In this document: positions 53,891 through 64,000 of the stretch, piece after piece
Numbering within the stretch: the first letter of the stretch is position 1
Layout of the letters: each line of letters begins with the position of its first letter
Assembly: GCA_036346395.1 (NCBI GenBank)
Contig: CM070599.1
Span: 24,729,232 to 24,793,231 of the forward strand
Source: Hsuehochloa calcarea
Lineage: Eukaryota; Streptophyta; Magnoliopsida; Poales; Poaceae
Direction: 5' to 3'
Length of the DNA: 64,000 nt
Translations under genes and position numbers: made by a program
Notes under the pieces: model-generated
What the model was told of the DNA's origin: nothing
Database searches by the model: none
The model's input: only the letters and a program-made list of their open reading frames with translations

Positions 53891-55079
53891 AGAAAACAGC
53901 CCGGTACAAACCACCAGGACTGTGGTTCGGATCCCTGACAGTGATGAAGGCACGAATATCCTATATATGATCCATTGTTCTCACAGTGGTTCTGCACTGA
54001 TAATTCACTAGCATATCTCGAATTCACATACTGAGCACACACACCATCATGCGTACACAGAGCGCCAGAACATTGATATATACATCTAGCAGCCCGACAT
54101 ACACAGATTCTACAAGGACCACCCCTACACCGATCCACATTGCCACCAATAATACAGGTGATCCGATCCTTTTCAGATATTGCACCGTGTCATCCGGTTT
54201 CGTGCTACTTACCGATTTGATGACATAGCTGCAAAACGCGTAGTAGAATCTACTACACCTGACAATATGAGTAGTAGAATCTCAATTGAGTATAATTATA
54301 ATTGTCTATGTGGGAATCATATAATACAATAGTAATATTTTCAACCCTAGATAAAAAAAAATGTAATACCCTTGTGAAAAAATTGTAAATATAAAGAAAA
54401 ATATATTATACCCTTAACAAATCAATAATCCCATCGTATACCAGTAGGATGTATCTTAAAATTTCACACTGGAATTCGGTCGATTTCATGCTCTTGGAAC
54501 TTTTCCATAAAGGAGGCATTAAGGGTTTAATCATGCAACCTTTTTTATCCTCACCGGGACCTTGCAAGTGTCCAGTTAGACTCCACTAAGCGAATGTTTT
54601 TTTCTTGGTCAGTGATGGATATGGGCACCTGTCATTGGGCATCTCTGTTACATGTTTTCTTTCACGCGCTCGAGAGAATGTCAACGAATCTAGTCACTTT
54701 AATTCCGTAGGCTGTGAAGAAAGAATCGTTTTGTGGTGATTCTGGTTCTACTTGCCCCCAAAGAAACAGTTTAGAATGTTAACATTCCCAGCTGGTTTGG
54801 AATCAGATCCTTTGCAGTAAATCCAAAGGACACTGTATAAACAGTGTTTCATATCGTACAAACAGCAACCCAATATAGTATTGTAGCAAATGTTGTTGGA
54901 ACAGTTCAAAAAATACTACACTAGGTTTCTTGTAGCAAAAACATCATAGCGCAGGTACTGTAGCAATTGGTCTCAACCTTCGCTTATCGATCGATCGAAC
55001 GGTGAAGATCGCTCTAATTCTCGTGCACTGTAGTATCTCTACATTAAGAGCACTAATACAGAGGATCCCTCTCCGCACC
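53891..55079. other. Intergenic DNA, nothing recognised
   Basis: AT-rich, with a short CTGTAGCA / TGTAGCAA-rich part around 54880-54970. The GGACTGTGGTTCGGATCCCT segment just after the duplication could be another exon of the B3 gene but has no domain. Confidence 0.35.
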
Positions 55080-55560
55080 ATATATTACGTCCTCTTGAAG
55101 AAATCGGCATACTGTCGAGCCAACATCTCTTCTTCTTTGATCAGTCACAGAAGTTCTCCCGACGTCTTTTGCTGAGAATGGAAGATCCTCGCATTTCTTT
55201 CATTCCAAATGATACAATGCACAAGAATAACAAGTGAATCAAAAGCCTTGTAAAACTGTTTGACGAAGCTCTTCCTGACTGTGGCCCGAATCAAGTTCAT
55301 TCACTGTGGGTAATTGGAATGGGACGTTGATCCGCTGGTGAACACGGTCCCAATCCTGCTGGCAATGGATGAAAATGTGAGAACATGTTTCCTGGGCCAC
55401 TGAACACATAGTACATGATGGCCGGTGAGGTCACCCACATTTTTTTTGGAGGTTGTTGGCTGTCAAGCAGCGACACTTTACCCTGAAAGATCGTGTCACT
55501 AGCACAGCGTGTCATTCTCAACATCGGGCAACCATCAGCTAGGACGCACTGAAAGATCGC
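55080..55560 (-). pseudogene. 3' end of a LINE-like reverse transcriptase ORF
   Basis: On the minus strand a broken frame gives SHIFIHCQQDWDRVHQRI (zf-RVT-like, after CSVAQETC) and LVILVHCIIWNERNARIFHS then EEEMLARQYADFFKRT and a TAA. The WNERNARIF motif near the end, after a C..ET..H.F..C zinc-binding region, is typical of plant L1-type retrotransposon ORF2 C-termini and their domesticated relatives. At least one in-frame stop and one frameshift are present. The upstream reverse transcriptase domain is absent here. Confidence 0.6.
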
Positions 55561-55680
55561 CGTGTCAGTACCCTGTACTGAGCCCGTACGTATCAGAAAA
55601 CCAATCTCAACGCTGAAACCGAGCCGGATACCCAGAAGATCCCAAAATTCTTGCCCCGGGGGGTTGGAGCTTGGGCAAAG

Positions 55681-55890
55681 GCTCCCCACTGCACGATCAT
55701 CAACCACAAAAGTTGCAAAAACAGCAAAGCGAAAAGGAGCAAAAAAAAAAACGGAGGAAGCTTTTGGGAGAAAGGCGTGAGCTCCCCCCCTGCACGATCA
55801 TCAACCACAAAAGTTGCAAAAACAGCAAAGCGAAAAGGAGCAAAAAAAAAAACGGAGGAAGCTTTTGGGAGAAAGGCGTGAGCTCGTCAA
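55681..55890. repeat. Perfect ~100 bp tandem duplication
   Basis: GCTCCCC...GCACGATCATCAACC...ACGGAGGAAGCTTTTGGGAG...GGCGTGAGCTC is repeated with a period of 100-101 bases. The two copies differ only in the length of a C run, so the duplication is recent. It lies beside the LINE-like remnant. Confidence 0.95.
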
Positions 55891-56647
55891 CCTGAAAAAC
55901 AACGTCCATCGATCAATTTTGCGTTACGTCTAATCCGGAATCGGTTGAAGGCAAGAGAGAAGCAGTAGCTACTCTATGCGCGTGGCGATTTCCTGGAGGC
56001 GTCGTTTTATGCGCACGGTACAAAGGAGAACACTGCAAGATTCACTGATTCAGCATCCACCTGAAGTTACCTTACCTACCCATCCATTACCCGACTGAAC
56101 CCTATCTATAAGCGAAAGCAGAGGCCCATACCGGGTGTTTCCGTTATCTCCTCGTAGGATTAGCGTCTGTATTTGCTTCAACTTGCATCAAGTGCAGCTC
56201 GTCATTTTGCACTATCTTTTACAGAATTACTCGAAAAGAACCATTCTGCACTATCTATCTTAGTTATCTCATCTTAGGTTTGCTGCATGCTTTCTTTCAT
56301 GGAGTAATTAAGCTGGATATGCTATTATATGTTACTGCTTTAGTCTAGTAACATATTGTTTAACGGATTATCCCTCGAATGTTAATAGCTGATCAAATAA
56401 CCCCCTTCCCACAATCCACCTTGAATTTGGTGGTACTGCTGACAGGGTTTTTGTTATTGGTTTTTATTTTTTAGGTCACTGGTAGAATCGATTTTACCGG
56501 TTATCGGCTATCCGAAAATTTCAGCCAAAATTTTCAAATCAAAATTTATTTATTTATTTAAAGTTAAAATACAAAAAGATTTTAAAAAAAGTGCAGTTTT
56601 GAGGGCTTGAAAACACATGGCATGCGATCTACAAAGCTATGGACATT
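55891..56647. other. Intergenic DNA left of a solo LTR
   Basis: No gene supported. The segment 56460-56540 (GATTTTACCGG...CCGAAAATTT) resembles 59530-59600 in inverse or rearranged form on the far side of the LTR, so the LTR may have split an older repeat. Confidence 0.35.
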
Positions 56648-56652
56648 ACCAC
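56648..56652. repeat. Target-site duplication ACCAC (left)
   Basis: Matches 59454-59458. Confidence 0.88.
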
Positions 56653-59453
56653 TGTAACACCCCATTTCGGCCGAATTCAAAAAATTTCCTAAATTGTAAA
56701 ACCAAAGTTCAAAAGTGGGTCTTCTTCTTACCTCTTCGGCCGACCCCCCCTCGGTGTCGTCTGCGCCCAAGCGTCCATGCCTGCGGCCCGTCTTCTTGTA
56801 TTGGCTCCTGCGACCTCGGTCGCCTCGCCTCGCCTCGCTCCCGCCGCCCGCCCACGTGCCCATCCCCCGCCACACGCCCATGCCTGCCGCCCATCCCCCT
56901 CGCCGGCTCCTTCCTCCTCCGCTCATCTCTCTCCACCGCTATTTAAGCCGCCCCTTGACTTCTCCTCCCGCCTCTTCATCTTCCCCACCGAACCGCCTCC
57001 CTTCTTCGCCTCCGGCCGCCGCCGCCTTTCCTCCTCCGCTTGCCCCGTCGCCGCCTCGCTTCTTCTTAGCCTCGGCCCGAGCCGCCTCTCCCTTCCTCTC
57101 CCCCCACCGCCGCGTGCGCGCTCCGCCCCTCTCCCCCTCTCTCTCTCTCTCCCTCTCTTTTCTCGCCGCCCCTCGCCTTCTCCGCGACGGAGAAGGCGAG
57201 GCGGCGGGCCTTATCCTCAGCATGACGGCAAGTGTGGGCCCTTACAGCGTCGCCATGCGGTGGCAAAATGGGGCCCACTTGCCGGTCTGGACGCAGATCC
57301 ATGCGCCCGTCGTGGGCGGGTCCATGCACTGTGCTGTGGACTGGAGGCCACGTGTCAGCGCGGGGATTTTCCAGATTTTTCGATTTTCGGTTTAACTGAA
57401 AAATTGTTTTAAAGTTTCAAAAATTCATATCTTTTTCATTATAACTTCAAAAATTATGAAACTTGTGCCCAAAAATTTATAATTTCAAAACCTATATTAT
57501 GGTACTGGTTTGATTTATATTTGAATTCGTTTATTATGGATGTTGTATTTATTTACCTTGTTTGCTTGTCTTTTATTTCCGGTGTGATCGCCCGAGTAGA
57601 GTACGAAGAAGCCGGTGACCCCAACTTCGACCACGCTCAAGGATACTTAGATTCTTCAACCTTTAACCCAAGCGAGTCAACACTTTGACCATGTTGAACC
57701 TATATTTTATGCAAATTATGTTCCTTTAAAATAACAAACTGCATGCTTTAATTTTTATGCAAATGTATGTTAAATGGTCCTAAGGTAGCTAAATGCCAGC
57801 TTGATTGTTAAGTAATTATTATACCTTGCCCTTAATAATTGAATTTCTGATCCTTGTCACCCTAGTAATTATATGGTAACTTACTAGTTATAGTCTGTAC
57901 TCAAGTGCCATGCTAGCCTTACTTGAGTACCGGGGTGCTAATCACCCCAATCATCATCCTTTAAGTATAAAGATTGTTTTAGGCGGTCATTGGGGTAGAT
58001 GACTGAAGTAGTTAAGTTAATTTGTTTTACACTTCTCCAAAACCCTGAAACTTGCTAATACCACATCTGGGCGGATGGTAAGAGTGGTGGGTGCCGTCGT
58101 GCACGAGAGTGGTTGGTATGTGGTATGAATCGCCCGGATGGATTAAGGACTTAATCTTGTCATGACCTCCCATGTAAAAAAAGTATAACCATAAGTCTGC
58201 AAAGTGCAACTTGGCTTAGTAAAATTATCAAACTCCTAATGTCGTCTCGCATGGTGGGAGAGAGGGAATGTGCAAGTGGCAGGATGCGTTCCAGCTTGAA
58301 AGGGACACCGAGGAAAGGTGAAGTTTGCGAGTCGCTGAGGGGTAGGTTGACTCCGCGTTCAACTACTCCAGTCGTTGAGGTGAACATCCCGCACAACGTA
58401 TGGGCGTAACCCCATATGGGTGAGATGACAGAAGGGGCAAGATAGTTCGAAAAGTTATTGTGACGATCGCTCAACTAGATGACTACGGAATCATATGGGG
58501 TAACGAGTATGATTGTCTCTTGTGGGTACAGTGTACAAACTCTGCAGAGTCAAAAACTGTTTAAACAGCCGTGCCTACGGTCATAGGCGGACATGGGAAC
58601 TTACCTTGAGGTAGTTCTATTTCAAAAATCTTGGTGAGTGGAATGAAAAACTAGGTCGGCTCATTCTATCCTAAGGTTTGGTATTTTCCCTGGATTGTCG
58701 TATCCGGTGTGGTTAATGTTTGGAGGTAGCTCCAATTAAGGTAAGCATTTGTAGAGTCTCCGATGGAGGGAACCTCTACTGTTATTTAATATTGTAATTA
58801 TCTTTCCTAATAAAATGCAATTTATTTAAAATGCTAAGTCATAGGAATTTGTAATTAGGATATTTACAAATACCGCTGTGCGCAAATAAAAGAACACGAG
58901 CCATCCTTGTTTAGCCTTGCATGTATATTATTGCATCTGTTGTGTTGGCTCGCGAGCACGGTTGTTGTGCTCACTCTCGCTCTTTCCCCAAACCTCAGAA
59001 GCCTCTGAGCAGGACGATTACGCCTACTACGAGGAGTAAGGACTCGATGGTCAAGACCAGGGCGAGAAGTAGTTAGTTGCGTAGGCTAAAGCTCGCCACA
59101 GTCTAGATGGCTCCGCTGGCACATATGTATAGCCAATATTCCCCAAGTCCTTGGATAATATCGGTGGTACACAAGGTGCCGCGGTCGCTTGCCTGCGGGG
59201 AGTCGTGTTGCCCATTTTGCTTCCGCGCTTGTTTCTCTATGTTATGTAATGAACTTATTTGGCCTGGTCGGCCCACTTTTGTAAACTCGACCCGACGTGG
59301 TCTATTTAACTCTGAGGTTGTAATATTAAGATTGGTTTGGTCTGCGATGTATGAAATGAATTAGCAATGTGTACTGTGAGCGCTACCTACTGATCCAGGG
59401 AGTAGCGCGGTGATTTCACAAAGGATTCTGGATTAGAAAATCCGGGTCCGACA
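56653..59453 (+). mobile_element. Gypsy-type solo LTR
   Basis: Starts TGTAACACCCCATTTCGG and ends AATCCGGGTCCGACA, flanked by ACCAC. The 2801 bp follow the same plan as the other gypsy LTRs here: a GC-rich block (56720-57360, open in several frames by composition), an AT-rich stretch, the palindrome CTGTTTAAACAG (58557-58568), and a GCTCGCGAGCACGGTTGTTG region followed by a GACGATTACGCCTAC segment. No internal genes. Confidence 0.88.
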
Positions 59454-60984
59454 ACCACCAAAGTGCACGCACACTTGTGCTAGGGTTATGTATTTCTCTT
59501 GTATTTGACAAAATTCAAGCAAATCGATTTTTTGGGCCGGTTTGGATTTTTACCGGAGTACCCGATAGAACCAAAATTTCGAAGATCGATCGGTTTTCGG
59601 CCGTTTTTTTGAACCCTTGTGCTGACTGGGATAATTACCCATAGAACAGAGATTCCCAGATTGGAATGCTGTGAGGCTTTCATCTCTAGCCTCTTTTCTG
59701 TTGAAGTAGCCCTCAATTCTTAAGCCCTTAATTAATCTCAATCTGTAAACAAACAGAATCACAGTATCACCAAGAAGGCAAGAACAATGTAATTACCCAT
59801 AGAATAGAGATTTCCAGATTGGAATAGTCTGTGAGACTGTCATATCTAGCCTCTTTTTTCCCGTTGAAGCCAGTACGGTGATTCAACCCCTCAAGCGGCT
59901 ATAAAGAATTCACGCATCCATTTAACCTCCAAAGAAATAACATAGTGTTAGCTATCTAGTCATAATTCATATACAAACGGCTACAACTGCTACAATCAAA
60001 CCAAAACTACCATGCATGTAAACTGATAAGGGAAAGCACAATCAAGATACTAACCTACATGCCCAGCAGGATGAAACCCTGCCACCCAATCGGCTAAACC
60101 ACCTGTGCAACCTCTGGTCTCGCCCTTGTCTACGACCAAATGGAAGGGTGGAGTGCTGCAATGAAACGGGGCAAATCCCGCAAGAAGTAAAACATTAGAA
60201 ATACTAACGGGTCAACAGAAGAACCCTACCTCAGTGTCCTGATCTGCAAAAGAAAATAAGAAATGAAACCCTGTTAGGATCTTGAATCCTGGTTCACCAA
60301 AGATGCACAAAACATCCTCAATGAGTCAATATGCTCAAGGAAACAAAAAAAACACCACAAAATCTATAACGATGAGGTTATAGAACTTGAAGGGAGTTTC
60401 TCCCCTAGTGCAAACAGCAAGAACCATTAGTTTTTGCCTAACCAACTTGCCTTTTGTTGTTCGCGCACACACATAACGCCATGCACATAGGCTTTCATCC
60501 TCCAATGACGTCCTGGATTTTGAAAGTGCCTAGATCGATGAAAAAACCAACTCCGTGGGGGCATACCAAGATCTTATGTATGTTTGCCCCATCAATCACA
60601 CTATCTTCTAGCTCCAATCACACATGAGCAAGAAGCACGTCAGTCCTGGTGGGATCGATCGAACTCATATGTAGACTGCTCCTGTGGGCAAAAGACAACA
60701 CCACCATGTCCTCTGTCGCGAGCCCATTCGGCTCCACGGCGTCGGTCCGCCGCTCCAGTGCACAACCAGATCGATCCTTATCCCTATGTGGCACGGGAGA
60801 AGTCATGCGACCACGCCAGGCGGCGCGGGATGGGGCTAGATCATTCATGCGTCCTTATCCCTATGTGGCACGGGAGAAGTACTAAATACTCATCAATGTC
60901 GAGATCGTTCATGCGTCCGAGGTCAGCGTACGCCTGCACGAACTTAAGATCCTCCAGTTGATACTGTTGCTATTTTTTAGCCAA
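59454..60984. other. Region without supported genes
   Basis: Contains a diverged duplication: ATTACCCATAGAA.AGAGATT.CCAGATTGGAAT...TCTAGCCTCTTTT at 59635 and 59793. It also has two copies of TCCTTATCCCTATGTGGCAC at 60776 and 60851. Open frames here match no family known to me. It lies downstream of the minus-strand hAT transposase and may include the 3' part of that element. Confidence 0.4.
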
Positions 60985-62800
60985 TTTTCAGTACTTGGCG
61001 CATGTGATTACCTCCACCATCCTAAGCGTGAGGGATAATCTTCTTTCTTCAATTGTTCTCTCTGTCATGCTGAACGTTGCTTCTGAAGAGACAGTGGACA
61101 CCTGGACCAGCAGCACGTGTCGTGCGAAATGTGACAGCATAAGAAATATCTGCTTGTTGTTCTTCCACCACTCGAGCAAGTCTATCTTTCCACTGAAAAT
61201 ATCAGGATCGATGTTTACAAAATCATGCTTTAGGTAGTGGTTTAGCTCTGAGACATAATTCCACAAGGGGGCTTCCTGACACAGAGAGGACGAAGAACTG
61301 TACTTGCCCTTTAGCTTCTTCCACAAGTGGGATGTTAAACTTTTCTTTCCTTGTTGCGTCTGTTGTGAGGCCTCCGATCTCGCGCTACTGCCGAATTTGT
61401 CATGATACATGTGGAAAACACAAAAAAGCTCATCTTTGACATATGCGAAAGCTTCCGAGTAATCAAGACCGAGGCATTCACCTATTCCCTCCATATCGAT
61501 CTGCAAACCTAGCAAATTTTTCTTAGGATCAAAAATAATAGCAAAGCAATACACGTGTGAAATAGAACTGAAACATTGAATAATTTTTTCCTCCATTAGT
61601 GCGACAGCATGACCTAAAAGGGGATCCTCCCTAGATTTGGCAATCTTATCTGCAATTAACCAAATAAATTATATAACTAAGCAAGAGATATGGTAATAAA
61701 CATCAGATAACATCTTTGTTGCTTTATAAAAAGGTCTTAAAAACTCTCGAAAATGACTAACAATATGCCAATCTGAATTAGTAACTATCAATTCATTGTT
61801 TTGAGAGTTAGTTTTGACAAAAACGGATATGACATGTTCATACCCTTGTAACTTCTTTAACATAATGTATGTCGAGTTCCGCCTCACCTTCATGTCAAGA
61901 CTGAATTTTCTTTGCTCCTTCCTATTGGCTGCGCAGTACTCCGTGAACCTGGCTGCCACTTGTGGAGAATTTGTGAGGTAGCGAACGGCGTCGTGGACAC
62001 TATTCAAATATCCGTCAATCACTTGCATACCGTCTTAAACAACAAGGTTCAAGATATGGCATAGCAACAATATACGTCTGCAATATTGGGGTAAGGATGT
62101 TCATAGCAGTCGTGTTCGCTGATGTGTTATCAAGAGTTATAGAAGCAATCTTATTATCTATCTTAAAATCATCAAGTACGTGTAGTATACGCTCGACAAT
62201 GGCCTCTCCTGCGTGTGATTCATTAATTACTTTAAACCCTATGACTCTCTTATTTAGCTTGTAATTGTCGTCTAAATAATGGGCTACAACACTAAGGTAG
62301 GCACTTCTCTGGTGTGATGATGTCCAAATGTATGAAGTTATAGCAAAAGAGAACTGAAATAGTAGGAATAGTTCTTTTAGCTCTGCTAGTTCCTTATGAT
62401 ACATCCGTAAAATATCATATGTAGTGGCTCTCCTACTAACATGATAGTATTGTGGGCAAAAACCGCATTGGACCATGCTTTCGAACGCGCGACTTTCACC
62501 CATCCTAATCGGTTGATCTTCAGCAATAATATATCTAGCAATTTTCTCACGGCAGAAAGCGGGTTGTATACCCAAGTACTTATAGAGCCATTAGCCTTGA
62601 AGTTTAGCTGCATTTGTACTCCTCCCCACGACTCTGCGGCCCAATCTTGCGCAAGCATGCTTTGTAGCGCTGGTTCAAGTGTCATGTCCTTACAGCTGTA
62701 CTAGCAATTAATTTAGCTTGGCAATAATTACAGGTTACGATATCTACTATTTGGCAGCCTTGGATTTTCGGCTCCATGTGTCATGTGCTTCGACTCCTCA
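60985..62800 (-). pseudogene. hAT transposase (BED-type), frameshifted
   Basis: Minus-strand pieces in order: a BED-finger-like DIVTCNYCQAKLIASTAVRT (near 62740, with a stop and a lost His); WVYNPLSA..., IIAEDQPIRMGESRAFESMV; YLSVVAHYLDDNYKLNKRVI; SITLDNTSANTTAMNIL, with the Asp of the catalytic core; VRYLTNSPQVAARFTEYC; DMKVRRNSTYIMLKKL; and the C-terminal dimerisation region DLLEWWKNNKQIFLMLSHFA then STVSSEATFSMTERTIEERR. This is the arrangement of Ac/RICESLEEPER-like hAT transposases. At least four frame breaks occur, so no full protein is made. The element ends were not found; the right end may lie beyond the window. Confidence 0.85.
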
Positions 62801-63390
62801 TTAGTCATCGGATCCACCTAGTTGATTAGATGAATCACGATTGTTGGCCCAATCTTTCACGGTACACTTGAAGATCAGTAGCAATCTCACAAACCAATTC
62901 GGTGAATTGAATTGTAAGAAAATCAATATACTCACAAACCAATCTAATAGATTGAATTGCAAGTAGTAGCGTTAGGTGAATAGTACTCCGAAACAAGAGA
63001 TAGATATCTTGATCTTGCTCTCAATCTTTCTCCCTCAATCTCTCCAACTCATATCACGACTCAAGAATACACGATATGCGCCAAAACGGCTTTTCTGATT
63101 TTTATTATCTAAATCATAACTTGTCCTCTATATGGTGCGGCCATGGGGGGTTTATATAGCCTCCCATGCAAGCACAAAAAGTCGGATGAGCGATGACGGT
63201 TTGCTACGGTAATTCCGTATCGAATTACTATTCATATGAACGATGTCCGAAGTGATTCTTGTTCACGTGAGCGATAATCCGAACCAAAAAATACTTTTCT
63301 TTTTTAATTAGAATTGGCAATAATTACAGATTTAGTACTATTTGGCGACCTTGGATTTTCATCATGGGCTCCGGGTCATGTGCTTCCAAA
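62722..63390. repeat. Duplicated 5' segment of the hAT gene around an LTR-like insert
   Basis: TTGGCAATAATTACAG...CTATTTGGC..CCTTGGATTTTC...GTCATGTGCTTC occurs at 62720-62790 and again, altered, at 63308-63385. Between them is a block with a minus-strand TATA site (GCTATATAAACCCC, near 63150) and an LTR-like leader. The phrase ATATGAGTTGGAGAG occurs both in the insert (63042-63056) and outside it (63627-63641), so the duplication is longer than the exon and probably includes a leader region. Confidence 0.55.
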
Positions 63391-64000
63391 GCAATTCTCC
63401 CTTCGTTCGGACCCACCAATGGTGCGTCCTCATATGTGGGCGGAGAGAACTATGGAGTCCGTGCACAATCATGTTCTGCTCGAATCGGCTCGGTGCTGAT
63501 TGATCTATAGTGTGCTTTGGTGCATAACCAACTTCATGTGGTACTCCTCGTAGCCCTCCATATCGTCCATATGATGTCCATCCATGATATAGTCTCCCAT
63601 GCTTGGCGAGAACTGGCGAGCACCAACTCTCCAACTCATATCACGGAGTCGAGCCGAGGAGGACTAGGGAGCGGCGATATCGCTTTAGAGCTTACACTAA
63701 GTCGCCAGTGCCCTTTTAAGGCGTCCTCGTGTTCGACTCCTCGGTAGCATACCGCTCGGGAGCTCCTTGGTACTCTGACTCCTTGGTAGCATAATGGATG
63801 GATAGATGGTAAACAAATTGGGAAGTAGATGGATGTTGAAGAAATGAGGAGAGTAGATGGATGATGAAGAAATGAGGTGAGCTGTGAGTGGATGAATAAA
63901 TGAGCACAGAGTTTCGTTTTATAGGCACAGTCGCGCGGAGCGTCGGAGAGAAGAAACACTCGTAGAGTCGTTGCTTCTCTGTGCTTATCACATCAAATTT
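63391..64000 (-). promoter_or_regulatory. Probable promoter and leader of a minus-strand transcript
   Basis: The minus strand has GTGCCTATAAAACG (TATA near 63918-63925) followed by a leader with CATCCATCTACT repeated, then an ATG at 63792 opening 31 codons (MLPRSQSTKELPSGMLPRSR...) to a TAG at 63697-63699. The ORF contains a short repeat (MLPRS twice). A GTAAGCTC donor follows directly after the stop. It sits upstream of the hAT transposase on the same strand and may be its promoter, but that link is inference. Confidence 0.35.

Noticed and set aside
56715..57412. 211-226 codon frames rich in Pro, Ser and Arg
   Set aside because: Inside the solo LTR 56653-59453; composition-driven, with overlapping frames in two phases.

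Overview
The window looks like repeat-rich nuclear DNA from a grass (Poaceae). The evidence is the repeat content: SIRE/Maximus-type copia LTRs ending in a CACCCCCCTCTAGTCGGC-like stretch, GC-rich Ty3/gypsy LTRs, a grass-type PIF/Harbinger transposase, hAT elements and long-TIR Mutator-like elements. The one convincing intact host gene is a Pi21-like heavy-metal-associated protein with a C-terminal CaaX box. There are no rRNA, tRNA, CRISPR or prokaryotic features. The species cannot be fixed from the sequence alone.

Layout. 1-4860: a truncated SIRE-like LTR piece, an unclassified stretch, then a 2.43 kb SIRE-like solo LTR (TSD CTCAT) that split an older degenerate copia gag on the minus strand. 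4861-6400: AT-rich then very GC-rich non-coding DNA. 6401-12871: a 3.2 kb tandem duplication whose units end inside a Harbinger element. 12132-30792: an 18.7 kb PIF/Harbinger insertion (TSD TTA) with Myb-like ORF1 and a DDE transposase on the minus strand. It holds a nest of solo gypsy LTRs (one inside the other, in the transposase), another solo gypsy LTR, a further LTR-like block and a hAT MITE. The unoccupied Harbinger target site is preserved in a paralogous repeat at 33342. 30793-36616: more of that host repeat, interrupted by a hAT-like element carrying a KORRIGAN-type endoglucanase fragment and by an internally deleted copia element. 36744-42265: a gypsy solo LTR with a second SIRE-like solo LTR inside it. 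42680-44300: a Tat-like gypsy LTR, its primer-binding region and tandem repeats. 44600-45620: the HIPP/Pi21-like gene on the minus strand. 46592-50321: a Mutator-like element with about 0.6 kb terminal inverted repeats and several non-transposase ORFs. 50330-56650: low-copy DNA with hAT MITEs, a B3-domain fragment, a LINE 3' end and a 100 bp tandem duplication. 56653-59453: another gypsy solo LTR. 60985-64000: a decayed hAT transposase and its duplicated 5' end.

The main result is historical. Target-site duplications and empty sites allow the insertion order to be read directly. Every large gypsy or SIRE LTR whose two ends and TSD I could place (seven) is a solo LTR with no internal region, which suggests strong loss of LTR elements by recombination. 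Two elements carry unusual cargo: the long-TIR Mutator-like element, and the hAT-like element with a cellulase N-terminal fragment.
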